In this document: piece by piece, positions 1 through 7,968 of the stretch | Layout: every line of letters starts with the position of its first letter | Numbering within the stretch: the first letter of the stretch is position 1 | NCBI GenBank assembly: GCA_030697085.1 | Contig: JAUYQT010000320.1 | Location: 1 to 7,968 of the forward strand | DNA: 7,968 bases | Reading direction: 5' to 3' | Source: Azonexus sp. | GTDB lineage: Bacteria; Pseudomonadota; Gammaproteobacteria; Burkholderiales; Rhodocyclaceae | Position numbers and translations under genes: made by a program | The notes under the pieces: generated by a model | The model's input: only the letters and a program-made list of their open reading frames with translations | The model's database searches: none | Told to the model about the DNA's origin: nothing

Positions 1-1773
1 ATGGCGGCCGGCGATCTCGATGCCCGCGTCAAGGTCACCAGCAAGGACGAACTGGGCGATGTCGGCGAACGCTTCAACGAGATGGCGGCCAGTCTGGCCG
101 AACGGACGGTGCTGCTGCGCGAGAAAACCAACGACATCCACAGCATGCTGCAGAACCTGCCGCAAGGGATTCTGACCATCGCTGCCGGCGGTTGCATACA
201 TCCGGAATATTCCAGCTACCTGGAGAGTATCTTCGAGCAGCACGATCTGGCCGGCCAGCCGGCGCTCGAACTGTTTTGTGCCGACGCCGATATCGGTGCC
301 GATGCGCTGGACCAGTCCGCTGCCGCCATCGCTGCCTGTCTCGGCGAAGAGCGCATGAATTTCGAGTTCAATGCGCATCTGCTGCTCAAGGAAATCCGCA
401 AGACCATGCCCGATGGTCGGGTCAAAATCCTGGAATTTCTCTGGGCGCCGATTTGCGACGAAAACGATGTCGTCGAAAAAATCATGGTCTGCGTCCGCGA
501 CGTCAGCGAACTGCGTCAACTGGCGGCGGAATCCGAGCACCAGAAGCGCGAACTGGAGATGATTGGCCAGATTCTCGCGGTCAACCAGGAAAAGTTTCAT
601 GAATTCATCGACAGCGCCCGGCAGTTCATTGTCGAGAACGAACAATTGCTGCAGGCCGCCAGGCATCTGCAGCCGGAACTGGTGACCCAGCTGTTCCGCA
701 ACATGCACACCATCAAGGGCAATGCCCGCACCTACGGCCTGCTCCATCTGACCAACCTGGTGCATGAGGCCGAACAAGCCTACGACGCCCTGCGCCAGAA
801 CCCCGCCGCTCCCTTCGACCAGGCGCTGCTGTTGCAGCAACTGGCCGGGGTTTTAGCCAGTGTCGAGGAGTACGCCGGCCTCAACGAAGTGACGCTCGGC
901 CGCAAGGGGCCGGGCCGGCGCGGCAGCGCCGAGAAATACCTGATGATCAAGCGCGAGCAGCTCGATAGCCTGCTTGTCCAGCTCGACGCCTACGACCTGC
1001 ACGCCTGCCATCAGGAAACCCTGGCCGCGCTGCTGGCGCAGGTCAAGCTCGACTTGCGCCTGGTCGGCACCGAATCCATCGGCAATATTCTGCAAGGCGT
1101 TTTTGATTCGCTGCCGTCGCTGGCCAGGGAGCTGGGCAAGGCGGCACCGATTCTGCAGCTCGAGGATGCGGGGATTCAACTACGCAACCAGGTTGCCGAC
1201 TTGTTGCGTAATGTCTTCATGCACCTTTATCGCAATGCGCTGGATCACGGCATCGATTTGCCCGAGGCACGCCTTGCTCAGGGCAAGCCGGCCGCCGGCA
1301 GCATCCGCCTGCGGCTCGCTCTCGACCAGGACCGCTTGTGCCTGCGCCTGCAGGATGACGGCCGCGGCCTGGCGCTGGCCCGTATCCGTGACAAGGCGAG
1401 GGAAAAGGGACTGTTCGACGATGGCAAGGCGATGAGCGATGAGACGGTGGCCAACCTGATTTTCGCCGCCGGTTTCTCGACGGCAGCCAAGGTGACCGAG
1501 GTCTCCGGCCGCGGTGTCGGCATGGATGCGGTACAGAGTTTTGTCAAACGCGAAGGCGGGCAGATCCGCCTGCATCTGCTCGACGATCGGGATGGTGCCG
1601 ATTTCCGGACCTTCGAAACGATCATCGAGCTGCCGGCGAAGTTCGCCGTCGCTGGCTCGGCCGATCCGCGCGCCACGCTCCAGCATACGGCGCATCGGCA
1701 TGCCGAACATCTTGACGGCGGGCAGCCGCGGCGCGACCTGGCGGGTATGTTGCCGGCTCCGGCAGCGAGCTGA
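1..1773 (+). CDS. CheA-like hybrid sensor histidine kinase (HAMP-PAS-HPt-ATPase), 5' end outside window
   Basis: Probable membrane sensor kinase driving the module downstream. The 590 visible codons begin inside a HAMP domain (residues 1-34, with the DELGDVGERFNEM-type second helix), so the ATG at base 1 is most likely internal; sensor and membrane segments should lie upstream. A PAS-like region follows at about 49-172, then a helical linker at 172-200. An HPt domain at about 196-300 carries the phospho-acceptor His236 in HTIKGNA. A CheA P4-type ATPase spans about 372-547: N box RNALDHG (Asn412), G1 DDGRG (452-456), FAAGFST (488-494) and G2 GRGVGM (503-508). Known CheA proteins end in a CheW-like P5 domain; here the protein ends about 40 residues after P4 in an unrecognised Ala/Pro/His-rich tail. 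No classical HisKA dimerisation motif is seen. I infer autophosphorylation on His236 and transfer to the CheY-like protein encoded at 4088. Family assignment is strong; the signal is unknown. Confidence 0.9.
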   Translation: MAAGDLDARVKVTSKDELGDVGERFNEMAASLAERTVLLREKTNDIHSMLQNLPQGILTIAAGGCIHPEYSSYLESIFEQHDLAGQPALELFCADADIGADALDQSAAAIAACLGEERMNFEFNAHLLLKEIRKTMPDGRVKILEFLWAPICDENDVVEKIMVCVRDVSELRQLAAESEHQKRELEMIGQILAVNQEKFHEFIDSARQFIVENEQLLQAARHLQPELVTQLFRNMHTIKGNARTYGLLHLTNLVHEAEQAYDALRQNPAAPFDQALLLQQLAGVLASVEEYAGLNEVTLGRKGPGRRGSAEKYLMIKREQLDSLLVQLDAYDLHACHQETLAALLAQVKLDLRLVGTESIGNILQGVFDSLPSLARELGKAAPILQLEDAGIQLRNQVADLLRNVFMHLYRNALDHGIDLPEARLAQGKPAAGSIRLRLALDQDRLCLRLQDDGRGLALARIRDKAREKGLFDDGKAMSDETVANLIFAAGFSTAAKVTEVSGRGVGMDAVQSFVKREGGQIRLHLLDDRDGADFRTFETIIELPAKFAVAGSADPRATLQHTAHRHAEHLDGGQPRRDLAGMLPAPAAS

Positions 1774-1776
1774 TCC

Positions 1777-2541
1777 ATGATCCTTGAATTACTGATTGCC
1801 GCCGGGCTGATGCTCGGCACCGGCCTCGCTGTCTGGTGGCCGGCTCGCTCCCGCCAGCGGATGTTGCTGGCCGCGCTGGCTGTCCGGCATGCACGGGAAA
1901 TCGAGCTGTTGCGCGGCGAAATTGCTGCCGGCGAGCAACGCCAGTCCGCTCAACGGGCCGAAAAGTCGGCGCTAGACCAAGAAGCAGACGCATTGCGCCA
2001 GCAGATCGCCGCACTGCAAGCCAGCGAGCAGGAACTGGCTGCCGCGGTGGCGCGCTTTTCCGACGCTGATATCGACGAATTGCGCTGGCATCGCGAGTCA
2101 CGGGAAGCCTTCACGGCCGATGTGGCGCAACGGGTTGGTGGTATCGGCGGCGAGGTTCGCCAGCTCAAGGGTATTTCGCTGCTCTTCGAGCAATGGCACG
2201 AGCAGATGAATACGCTGCTCATTCAGAACCGCGTCATGCATCAGCAGAATGGCGAGTTCTATTCCATCGTCAAGGGTGTTGTGATCCTTGCGCTGAATGC
2301 CGCCATCGAGGCGGCGCGGGCCGGTGAGGCGGGGCGGGGCTTCGCCGTGGTGGCCGAGGAGGTGCGCAATCTGGCCGACCGTTCCGAGAAGCTCTCCCGG
2401 GACTACGGCCGCAGCCTGCACCAGAACGATCTGACGACGACGGCAACCTTTCAGCAGATTCAGGCCGAGGGCAAGATGATCACCGCGGCGATCAGCAATC
2501 TGGAGTCCATGGTCAATCAGCTGCATGGCGGCATTCATTAA
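1777..2541 (+). CDS. Short methyl-accepting chemotaxis-type protein, single N-terminal membrane segment
   Basis: A 254-residue protein with the signalling hairpin of MCPs. Residues 4-21 are hydrophobic (probable membrane anchor or signal anchor). Residues 25-100 are Ala/Glu/Gln-rich and probably coiled coil. The hairpin tip and descending helix at 171-203 read [14 protein letters not shown], then [18 protein letters not shown], nearly identical to the MCP consensus. There is no periplasmic sensor or HAMP, and the protein is about half the usual MCP length. The residues just before the tip, normally Q-T-N, are Gly167-Val168-Val169. Methylation heptads are not evident, and no cheR or cheB is in the window. 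The gene starts one codon after the kinase stop, in the same frame, with no clear Shine-Dalgarno, suggesting translational coupling. It probably acts as a scaffold or signal transducer for the adjacent kinase rather than as an independent chemoreceptor; this role is inferred. Confidence 0.87.
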   Translation: MILELLIAAGLMLGTGLAVWWPARSRQRMLLAALAVRHAREIELLRGEIAAGEQRQSAQRAEKSALDQEADALRQQIAALQASEQELAAAVARFSDADIDELRWHRESREAFTADVAQRVGGIGGEVRQLKGISLLFEQWHEQMNTLLIQNRVMHQQNGEFYSIVKGVVILALNAAIEAARAGEAGRGFAVVAEEVRNLADRSEKLSRDYGRSLHQNDLTTTATFQQIQAEGKMITAAISNLESMVNQLHGGIH

Positions 2542-2544
2542 GCG

Positions 2545-3087
2545 ATGGCGGCGATGATCAGCGACAGCGCCAAACAGGGCATCAACCAGATATTTACCCG
2601 GGCCTGTGCCAGCCTGACGCTGGACGCCGGCGACAGTGTTGCGGTCAACCCGATCCACGGCGGAAATTTTGTCGAACCACCCGGGCAGTTGCTGGTGCTG
2701 ACCATCGCCAATTTCTCGTTCAAGCTACTGGTCATTTTCCATTTCGAGGCCAGTCGGGAAACCGGGCAGTACTTCAGCAAGCCCGAGGCCGGGCTGGGCT
2801 GCGCCGATGTCTTTCCGGAAATCGCCAATCTTTGCTGCGGCGCCATGAATCGTGAGCTGGGCGGCTATTTCACCCATCTCGGCATGTCCACCCCGTATCA
2901 ACTGGATCGCCAGTGCCTGCCCTTTATCGAGGTGCTGAAACCGGCTTACCTGGCACAGCACCGCATCGTCATCAACGGCGACGTCATCCTGCACGCAACG
3001 CTCTGCTTGTGTGCCTATGCCCCGGTCGATTTCCGCTACGTCGCCAGCGCGCCGGAAACGGCGAGCGGCGCCCTCGAACTTTTCTGA
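2545..3087 (+). CDS. CheX/CheC-type chemotaxis phosphatase (stand-alone)
   Basis: A 180-residue cytoplasmic protein related to the CheC/CheX/FliY phosphatases, which dephosphorylate CheY-P. The family's active-site pattern is D/S-x3-E-x2-N-x(about 22)-P. Here it reads Asp88-x3-Glu92-x2-Asn95, then Pro117 after 21 residues, inside PEIANLCCGAMNREL. The Glu and Asn are the catalytic residues in characterised CheX/CheC. Flanking strands (for example 48-66 and 140-160) fit the alpha/beta fold. Length is close to CheX (about 155) plus a short tail. The start at 2545 follows the MCP stop by one codon with no obvious Shine-Dalgarno; Met4 at 2554 is an alternative. The protein ends in GALELF, nearly the same tail as the next gene's product. 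It probably resets the CheY-like protein encoded at 4088. Overall similarity outside the motif looks weak to me, so the assignment rests on motif and context. Confidence 0.8.
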   Translation: MAAMISDSAKQGINQIFTRACASLTLDAGDSVAVNPIHGGNFVEPPGQLLVLTIANFSFKLLVIFHFEASRETGQYFSKPEAGLGCADVFPEIANLCCGAMNRELGGYFTHLGMSTPYQLDRQCLPFIEVLKPAYLAQHRIVINGDVILHATLCLCAYAPVDFRYVASAPETASGALELF

Positions 3088-3097
3088 AAACTGATCT

Positions 3098-3101
3098 GGA
3101 G
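3098..3101 (+). promoter_or_regulatory. Ribosome binding site deciding the start of the pseudo-receiver gene
   Basis: GGAG lies six bases before the ATG at 3108. The frame is open further upstream (to an ATG at 2913), but that stretch overlaps the CheX-like gene and encodes an Arg/Pro-rich shadow. The Shine-Dalgarno and the start of receiver homology (KVLILDDD) both select 3108. Confidence 0.75.
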
Positions 3102-3107
3102 TTCCGC

Positions 3108-4061
3108 ATGTCGGACAAACTACTGAGCAAGGTCTTGATTCTCGATGATGATCAGGATCACCTGAACGGCTTGCGGACCTTCTGCGAAGCCAACAATCTG
3201 GTCGGCCTCAAGGTCAGGAAAAACCGGCTGATGTCGGTGCTGCGCTCGAACATCGACCTTGGCGCCATCTTCTATGCCGAGTCCTACGGCGCGACGGCCG
3301 AGGAAAGCGCTGAAATCGCCGTGCGCATCCACGCCATCCGGCCGGAACTGCCGATCATCCTGCGCCGCGCCAGCGAGGCCACGCTGGACGGCGTCAACGA
3401 CTCGCTACGCCACGCCTGCTGCGCCGCCTACACGGCCGCCGACCTCTCCGGGCTGAAGAAGATCGTCGACGACTACATCTTCAGTCTCTATTACCCCTGC
3501 GAACTGGTGCGCGGCATTTCCGGGATGACCGAAACGGTGCTCACCGGCCAGTTCAGCCGCCTCAGCCTGCGCTGGGATACGCCCTACATTGTGAGCGACC
3601 GTGTCATATTCGGCGAGGTATTCAGCCTGATCCCGCTTGAGAGCAACTGGTGCCGCGGCTACATGATGATCCAGACCGAGGAGCAGGCCATTCTCGACTA
3701 CCTCGATCGCCATGAGGGACGCCCGGGCGGCGCCGGCTTTCGCGACGTCAACAGCCTGCTCGGCGAAATCACCAACCTGATCTGGGGCAATTTCAAGAAC
3801 CGCTACATCGGCGACGCCAGCACCAGCCACCCGCATATCCAGGTGCCGCTGGTCATCAACCACAAGCACAAGTACATCTCCTTCGGCACCGAGAACCCGC
3901 AACTGTGCTTCCTGTACACGCTGACCGACGAACAGACCGGCGACAGCATCCGCCTCTATCAGCGCTTCATTTTCAATCTCAACTGGTCGCCCGAAGACTT
4001 CAAGGTGATCGTGCATGACAGCGCCGGGCTGGTCGAAGCCGGCGAACTGGAACTGTTTTAA
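3108..4061 (+). CDS. Degenerate response-regulator receiver fused to a CheX-like domain
   Basis: A 317-residue two-domain protein. Residues 7-125 follow the receiver fold and keep the acidic cluster Asp13-Asp14-Asp15 in KVLILDDDQDHLNGL. The third strand reads GAIFYAESYG, placing Ala57 where the phospho-acceptor Asp belongs. The switch Thr aligns with Arg87 and the conserved Lys with about Ala110. It should therefore be a pseudo-receiver unable to take phosphate in the normal way. Residues about 140-300 resemble CheX/CheC: Ser216-x3-Glu220-x2-Asn223, then Pro247 after 23 residues, matching the S/D-x3-E-x2-N-x(about 22)-P phosphatase pattern. The protein ends in GELELF, like the preceding CheX-like protein. 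It starts 20 bases after that gene's stop. It may be a docking or regulatory phosphatase for the neighbouring CheY-like protein; the CheX activity is inferred from the motif and the domain match is moderate. Confidence 0.78.
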   Translation: MSDKLLSKVLILDDDQDHLNGLRTFCEANNLVGLKVRKNRLMSVLRSNIDLGAIFYAESYGATAEESAEIAVRIHAIRPELPIILRRASEATLDGVNDSLRHACCAAYTAADLSGLKKIVDDYIFSLYYPCELVRGISGMTETVLTGQFSRLSLRWDTPYIVSDRVIFGEVFSLIPLESNWCRGYMMIQTEEQAILDYLDRHEGRPGGAGFRDVNSLLGEITNLIWGNFKNRYIGDASTSHPHIQVPLVINHKHKYISFGTENPQLCFLYTLTDEQTGDSIRLYQRFIFNLNWSPEDFKVIVHDSAGLVEAGELELF

Positions 4062-4074
4062 GCAAGCCCTAACC

Positions 4075-4080
4075 GGAGAA
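4075..4080 (+). promoter_or_regulatory. Ribosome binding site of the CheY-like gene
   Basis: GGAGAA, with its GGAG core nine bases before the ATG at 4088, inside the 26-base gap after the pseudo-receiver stop. It is one of the two clear Shine-Dalgarno sequences in the five-gene group, which would suit strong, independent translation of the phospho-acceptor protein. Confidence 0.7.
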
Positions 4081-4087
4081 ATACCCC

Positions 4088-4453
4088 ATGGCCAAAATTC
4101 TTGTTGTTGATGATTCAAGCACCGTCCGCGACGAAGTCGCCGGCTTTCTCAAAGGCAGCGGCCTCGACGTCGGCACCGCCGTGGACGGCAAGGACGGCCT
4201 AGCCAAACTAAAGGCCGACCCCGGCATCAAGCTCGTCGTCTGCGACGTCAACATGCCCAACATGGACGGCCTGACCATGGTCGAAAAAGTGCGCAACGAA
4301 CTCGGCAACAAGACGGTGAACGTCATCATGCTGACCACCGAAAGCAGCCCGAGCATGAAGGAACGCGGCAAGGCGGCCGGCATCAAGGGCTGGATCGTCA
4401 AGCCCTTCAACGGCGCAGCCGTGCTGGAAACCTTCAAGAAACTGGCGGCCTGA
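4088..4453 (+). CDS. CheY-like single-domain response regulator
   Basis: A complete 121-residue receiver with all catalytic residues: Asp8-Asp9 (metal), Asp53 phospho-acceptor in VVCDVNMPNMDG, Thr83 in IMLTTE, and Lys105 in GWIVKPF. There is no output domain, so it should signal by binding a partner, as CheY does at the flagellar switch or as a phosphate shuttle. The position equivalent to the aromatic switch Tyr106 of E. coli CheY is Trp102. It is last in the five-gene group, has a good Shine-Dalgarno, and is followed directly by a hairpin terminator. It is the only phosphorylatable receiver in the window and so the natural target of His236 of the upstream kinase and substrate of the CheX-type domains. 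Whether it acts on flagella, pili or something else cannot be told; no motility gene is nearby. Confidence 0.93.
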   Translation: MAKILVVDDSSTVRDEVAGFLKGSGLDVGTAVDGKDGLAKLKADPGIKLVVCDVNMPNMDGLTMVEKVRNELGNKTVNVIMLTTESSPSMKERGKAAGIKGWIVKPFNGAAVLETFKKLAA

Positions 4454-4463
4454 GGCGTGGCCA

Positions 4464-4502
4464 TCGCCCGCCGCTGAGGGCGGGCGAATTTATCTGATTT
4501 TT
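4464..4502 (+). terminator. Rho-independent terminator after the CheY-like gene
   Basis: A perfect 9-bp stem (TCGCCCGCC at 4464-4472 with GGCGGGCGA at 4479-4487) with a six-base loop. A T-rich but interrupted tract follows (AATTTAT, then TTTTT at 4498-4502). The hairpin begins 11 bases after the CheY-like stop. On the - strand the hairpin is not followed by a T run, so it is oriented for the + strand genes. It fills the convergent gap between the two transcription units. Confidence 0.8.
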
Positions 4503-5665
4503 ACGGCCAGGCGCGGGCGCCCCAGATCATTCGTTTGGCGACGAAGTGGCGCGCCGGTGGGCAGATGTCGAGCGCCAGCAGGCCGAGGCCGCGGGCCAGT
4601 TTGAGCGGGCCGAAATCGTTGGAGAAGGTGCGGACGATCTGGTCGGTGAAGAAGGCGCTGCCCTGGCGGTCAAGGCGGCGGCTGGCGGCATAGCTGGCCA
4701 GGCTGCTACGGTCGACGCCGTTTTTGAGCAAAATTTCCGCCAGTTGCCAGGCGTCGCGGATGCCCAGATTGAAGCCTTGGCCGGAGACCGGATGCAGGGT
4801 TTGGGCGGTATTGCCGATCCAGACTTCGTTGCCTTGCACCAGTTTTTCCCGCATGCGGAGGAAGAGCGGGAAACGGCTGCGCGGGCCGGGATTGGTGAAG
4901 CGCAGGCGGTTACCGAACTGGTTTTGCAGGGCGGCGGTGAAGGCGGCGTCGTCCATCGCCATCACGGCGTCGGCCTTGGCGGGGGGCAGTGTGAAGACGA
5001 CCGAGTATTCGTTGCCGAGCGGCAGCAGGGCAAGCGGCCCGTCCGGCGTGAAGCGTTCCCAGGCGCGGTTCTGGTGGCCGGGTTGCGGGGTGATTTCGGC
5101 GATCACCGCGTGTTGATGGTAGTCGCTGACCTTGACGGCTGGGTCGCCGCCCGGCGTGCCTTCGGCGTGGATCAAAAGCTTCGTTTGTATCTGGTGCAAA
5201 GCTCCGGCGTGGCGCACTGAGACAGAAACATGATCGTCTGCTGGGGTGATGTCGAGGATTTCGACCGAATCGAGCAGCGCCTCGTTCGCCAGTTGTCCGG
5301 CCAGGGCGGCGGCCACGTCGCGATAACGCACGACGTAACCGAGGGCTGCCAACTGATAATCGGCGCGGTCAATCAGGGTGCGACCGAAGCCGTCTTTCTG
5401 CGAAATATGGATGGTTTCGATCGGCGTCGCGGCACGGGTCGGCCAGGCGTTGATCTGTTCAAGCAATTGGCGGGCGCCGTACGAGAGGGCGAGGGCGCGT
5501 GGGTCATTTTGTTGCGATTGCTGCACCTCAAGGGTACTTCCTGCGGGGCGCGGTCGACGGTCTAAAAGCAGTGATTTTTGTCCACCGGCGGCGAGCGCCA
5601 GATGCAGCGTCATGCCGACCGGGCCGGCGCCGATGATCAGGATGTCGACGTGTTCAAGCACCGAT

Positions 5666-5673
<8 letters not shown>
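4501..5673 (-). CDS. ubiH: UbiH-type 2-octaprenyl-6-methoxyphenol hydroxylase
   Basis: A 390-residue FAD-dependent monooxygenase of the UbiH/UbiF/COQ6 family, which hydroxylates the quinone ring during ubiquinone synthesis. The N-terminal dinucleotide-binding motif is GAGPVG (residues 15-20) after VDILII. The second FAD motif, GNTAQTLHPVSGQGFNLGIRD (287-307), is very close to the GNAAQTLHP.AGQGFNLG.RD form typical of UbiH. The middle 'DG' motif reads AEG (170-172), with Glu instead of Asp. The frame extends 27 codons further upstream, but that part overlaps pepP and is not conserved-looking. The ATG at 5673 has GAGGAAG nine bases before it and overlaps the pepP stop by eight bases. pepP-ubiH adjacency is also known in E. 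coli, which supports the UbiH over the UbiF/UbiI assignment. Substrate specificity among paralogues cannot be settled from sequence alone. Confidence 0.92.
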
Positions 5674-7679
<2,006 letters not shown>

Positions 7680-7684
7680 TGGTT

Positions 7685-7726
7685 TTGCTAACAGCTAGCA
7701 GCTAATAACTAACAACTAGCCTCTAG
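7685..7726 (-). repeat. Period-7 degenerate repeat array, consensus YTAGYTG, at the amgK stop
   Basis: Read on the - strand it is six consecutive 7-base units: CTAGAGG, CTAGTTG, TTAGTTA, TTAGCTG, CTAGCTG, TTAGCAA. The first unit contains the amgK stop codon (TAG at 7725-7723). Five bases (AACCA) separate it from the second array. The AT-richness stands out against the GC-rich neighbours. The origin is unknown to me; slippage-generated intergenic repeats are the simplest reading. Confidence 0.7.
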
Positions 7727-7968
7727 CGCCGGTAGCCGATTTGCTCGGTATTGCCTTCCAGCGCATCGAGCAGGTTTTGCAGCGGTTTCAAGGCGACGTA
7801 GCGGGCGGCCACCTTGCGGGCATAGCCCATAAAGCGCGGCAGGTCTTCGCTGTATTTTTCCTTGCCATCGCGATATTTCAGGCGACAGAAGATGCCGAGC
7901 ACCTTGAGGTGGCGCTGGATGCCCATCAGTTCATAATCCCGCCAGAAATCGCCGAAATCGGCACGCAC
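7723..7968 (-). CDS. amgK: N-acetylmuramate/N-acetylglucosamine kinase AmgK, C-terminal part only
   Basis: The last 81 to 82 codons of a gene whose 5' part lies beyond the right window edge. AmgK belongs to the aminoglycoside-phosphotransferase/choline-kinase fold and phosphorylates MurNAc (and GlcNAc) at the anomeric position, supplying MurU. The visible part has the C-terminal helix signature of this family: FWRDYELMGIQRHLKVLGIF, then RLKYRDGKEKYSEDLPRFMGYARKVAARY. Catalytic residues are not in the window. The GTG at 7968-7966 is an internal Val codon, not a start. The stop TAG lies inside the first heptamer of the repeat array downstream. The assignment depends on this tail plus direct adjacency to murU, the arrangement known from Pseudomonas. 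Confidence 0.85.
   Translation of the reverse strand: MRADFGDFWRDYELMGIQRHLKVLGIFCRLKYRDGKEKYSEDLPRFMGYARKVAARYVALKPLQNLLDALEGNTEQIGYRR

Noticed and set aside
2913..3107. N-terminal 65-codon extension of the pseudo-receiver gene
   Set aside because: It overlaps the CheX-like gene, is Arg/Pro-rich, and the start at 3108 has a good Shine-Dalgarno directly before receiver homology.
3405..4118. - strand open frame (237 codons) opposite the pseudo-receiver gene
   Set aside because: It covers both the pseudo-receiver gene and the ribosome binding site of the CheY-like gene, and its translation matches no family.
4546..5220. + strand open frame (224 codons) opposite ubiH
   Set aside because: Same reason: it lies antisense to intact ubiH, has low-complexity Gly/Ala composition and no plausible start signal.
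7685..7726. CRISPR array
   Set aside because: The units are 7 bases with no spacers and no cas genes are present.

Overview
The window is GC-rich and gene-dense. It reads like a betaproteobacterial chromosome, most likely Rhodocyclales (Dechloromonas/Azonexus-like). That assignment rests on protein style, the amgK-murU-pepP-ubiH gene set and codon use; there is no rRNA or other marker to confirm it. No RNA gene, IS element, CRISPR array or integration site is visible. All intergenic gaps are under 100 bases.

Left half (1..4453, + strand): five closely spaced genes form a compact chemosensory-like signalling unit. They are (1) a hybrid kinase, cut by the left window edge, with HAMP, PAS-like, HPt and CheA-type ATPase regions but no CheW-like P5 domain; (2) a short methyl-accepting-type protein with one N-terminal membrane segment and an altered hairpin tip; (3) a stand-alone CheX/CheC-like phosphatase; (4) a degenerate receiver lacking its phospho-acceptor Asp, fused to a second CheX-like domain; (5) a complete CheY-like single-domain receiver. 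The first three genes lie in one reading frame, each separated from the next by a stop plus one codon. A hairpin terminator follows the CheY-like gene. A plausible flow is: kinase autophosphorylates on the HPt His, phosphoryl passes to the CheY-like protein, and the two CheX-type domains remove it. No CheW, CheR, CheB or effector is present in the window.

Right half (4501..7968, - strand): four genes transcribed towards the first group and ending at the shared 47-base convergent gap. In order of transcription they are amgK (3' end only), murU, pepP and ubiH. AmgK and MurU belong to the anabolic peptidoglycan recycling route that makes UDP-MurNAc. PepP is an M24 Xaa-Pro aminopeptidase. UbiH is a ubiquinone-biosynthesis flavin monooxygenase. 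The murU/pepP (4-base) and pepP/ubiH (8-base) overlaps indicate one transcript. The 78-base amgK-murU gap is almost wholly built of two different period-7 degenerate repeat arrays, and murU has no visible Shine-Dalgarno.

The best candidate for an undescribed system is the CheW-independent-looking module at 1..4453. Its kinase lacks P5, its MCP-like partner lacks the QTN tip residues, and it carries two CheX-type domains, one on a pseudo-receiver. Both CheX-type proteins end in G-x-L-E-L-F.
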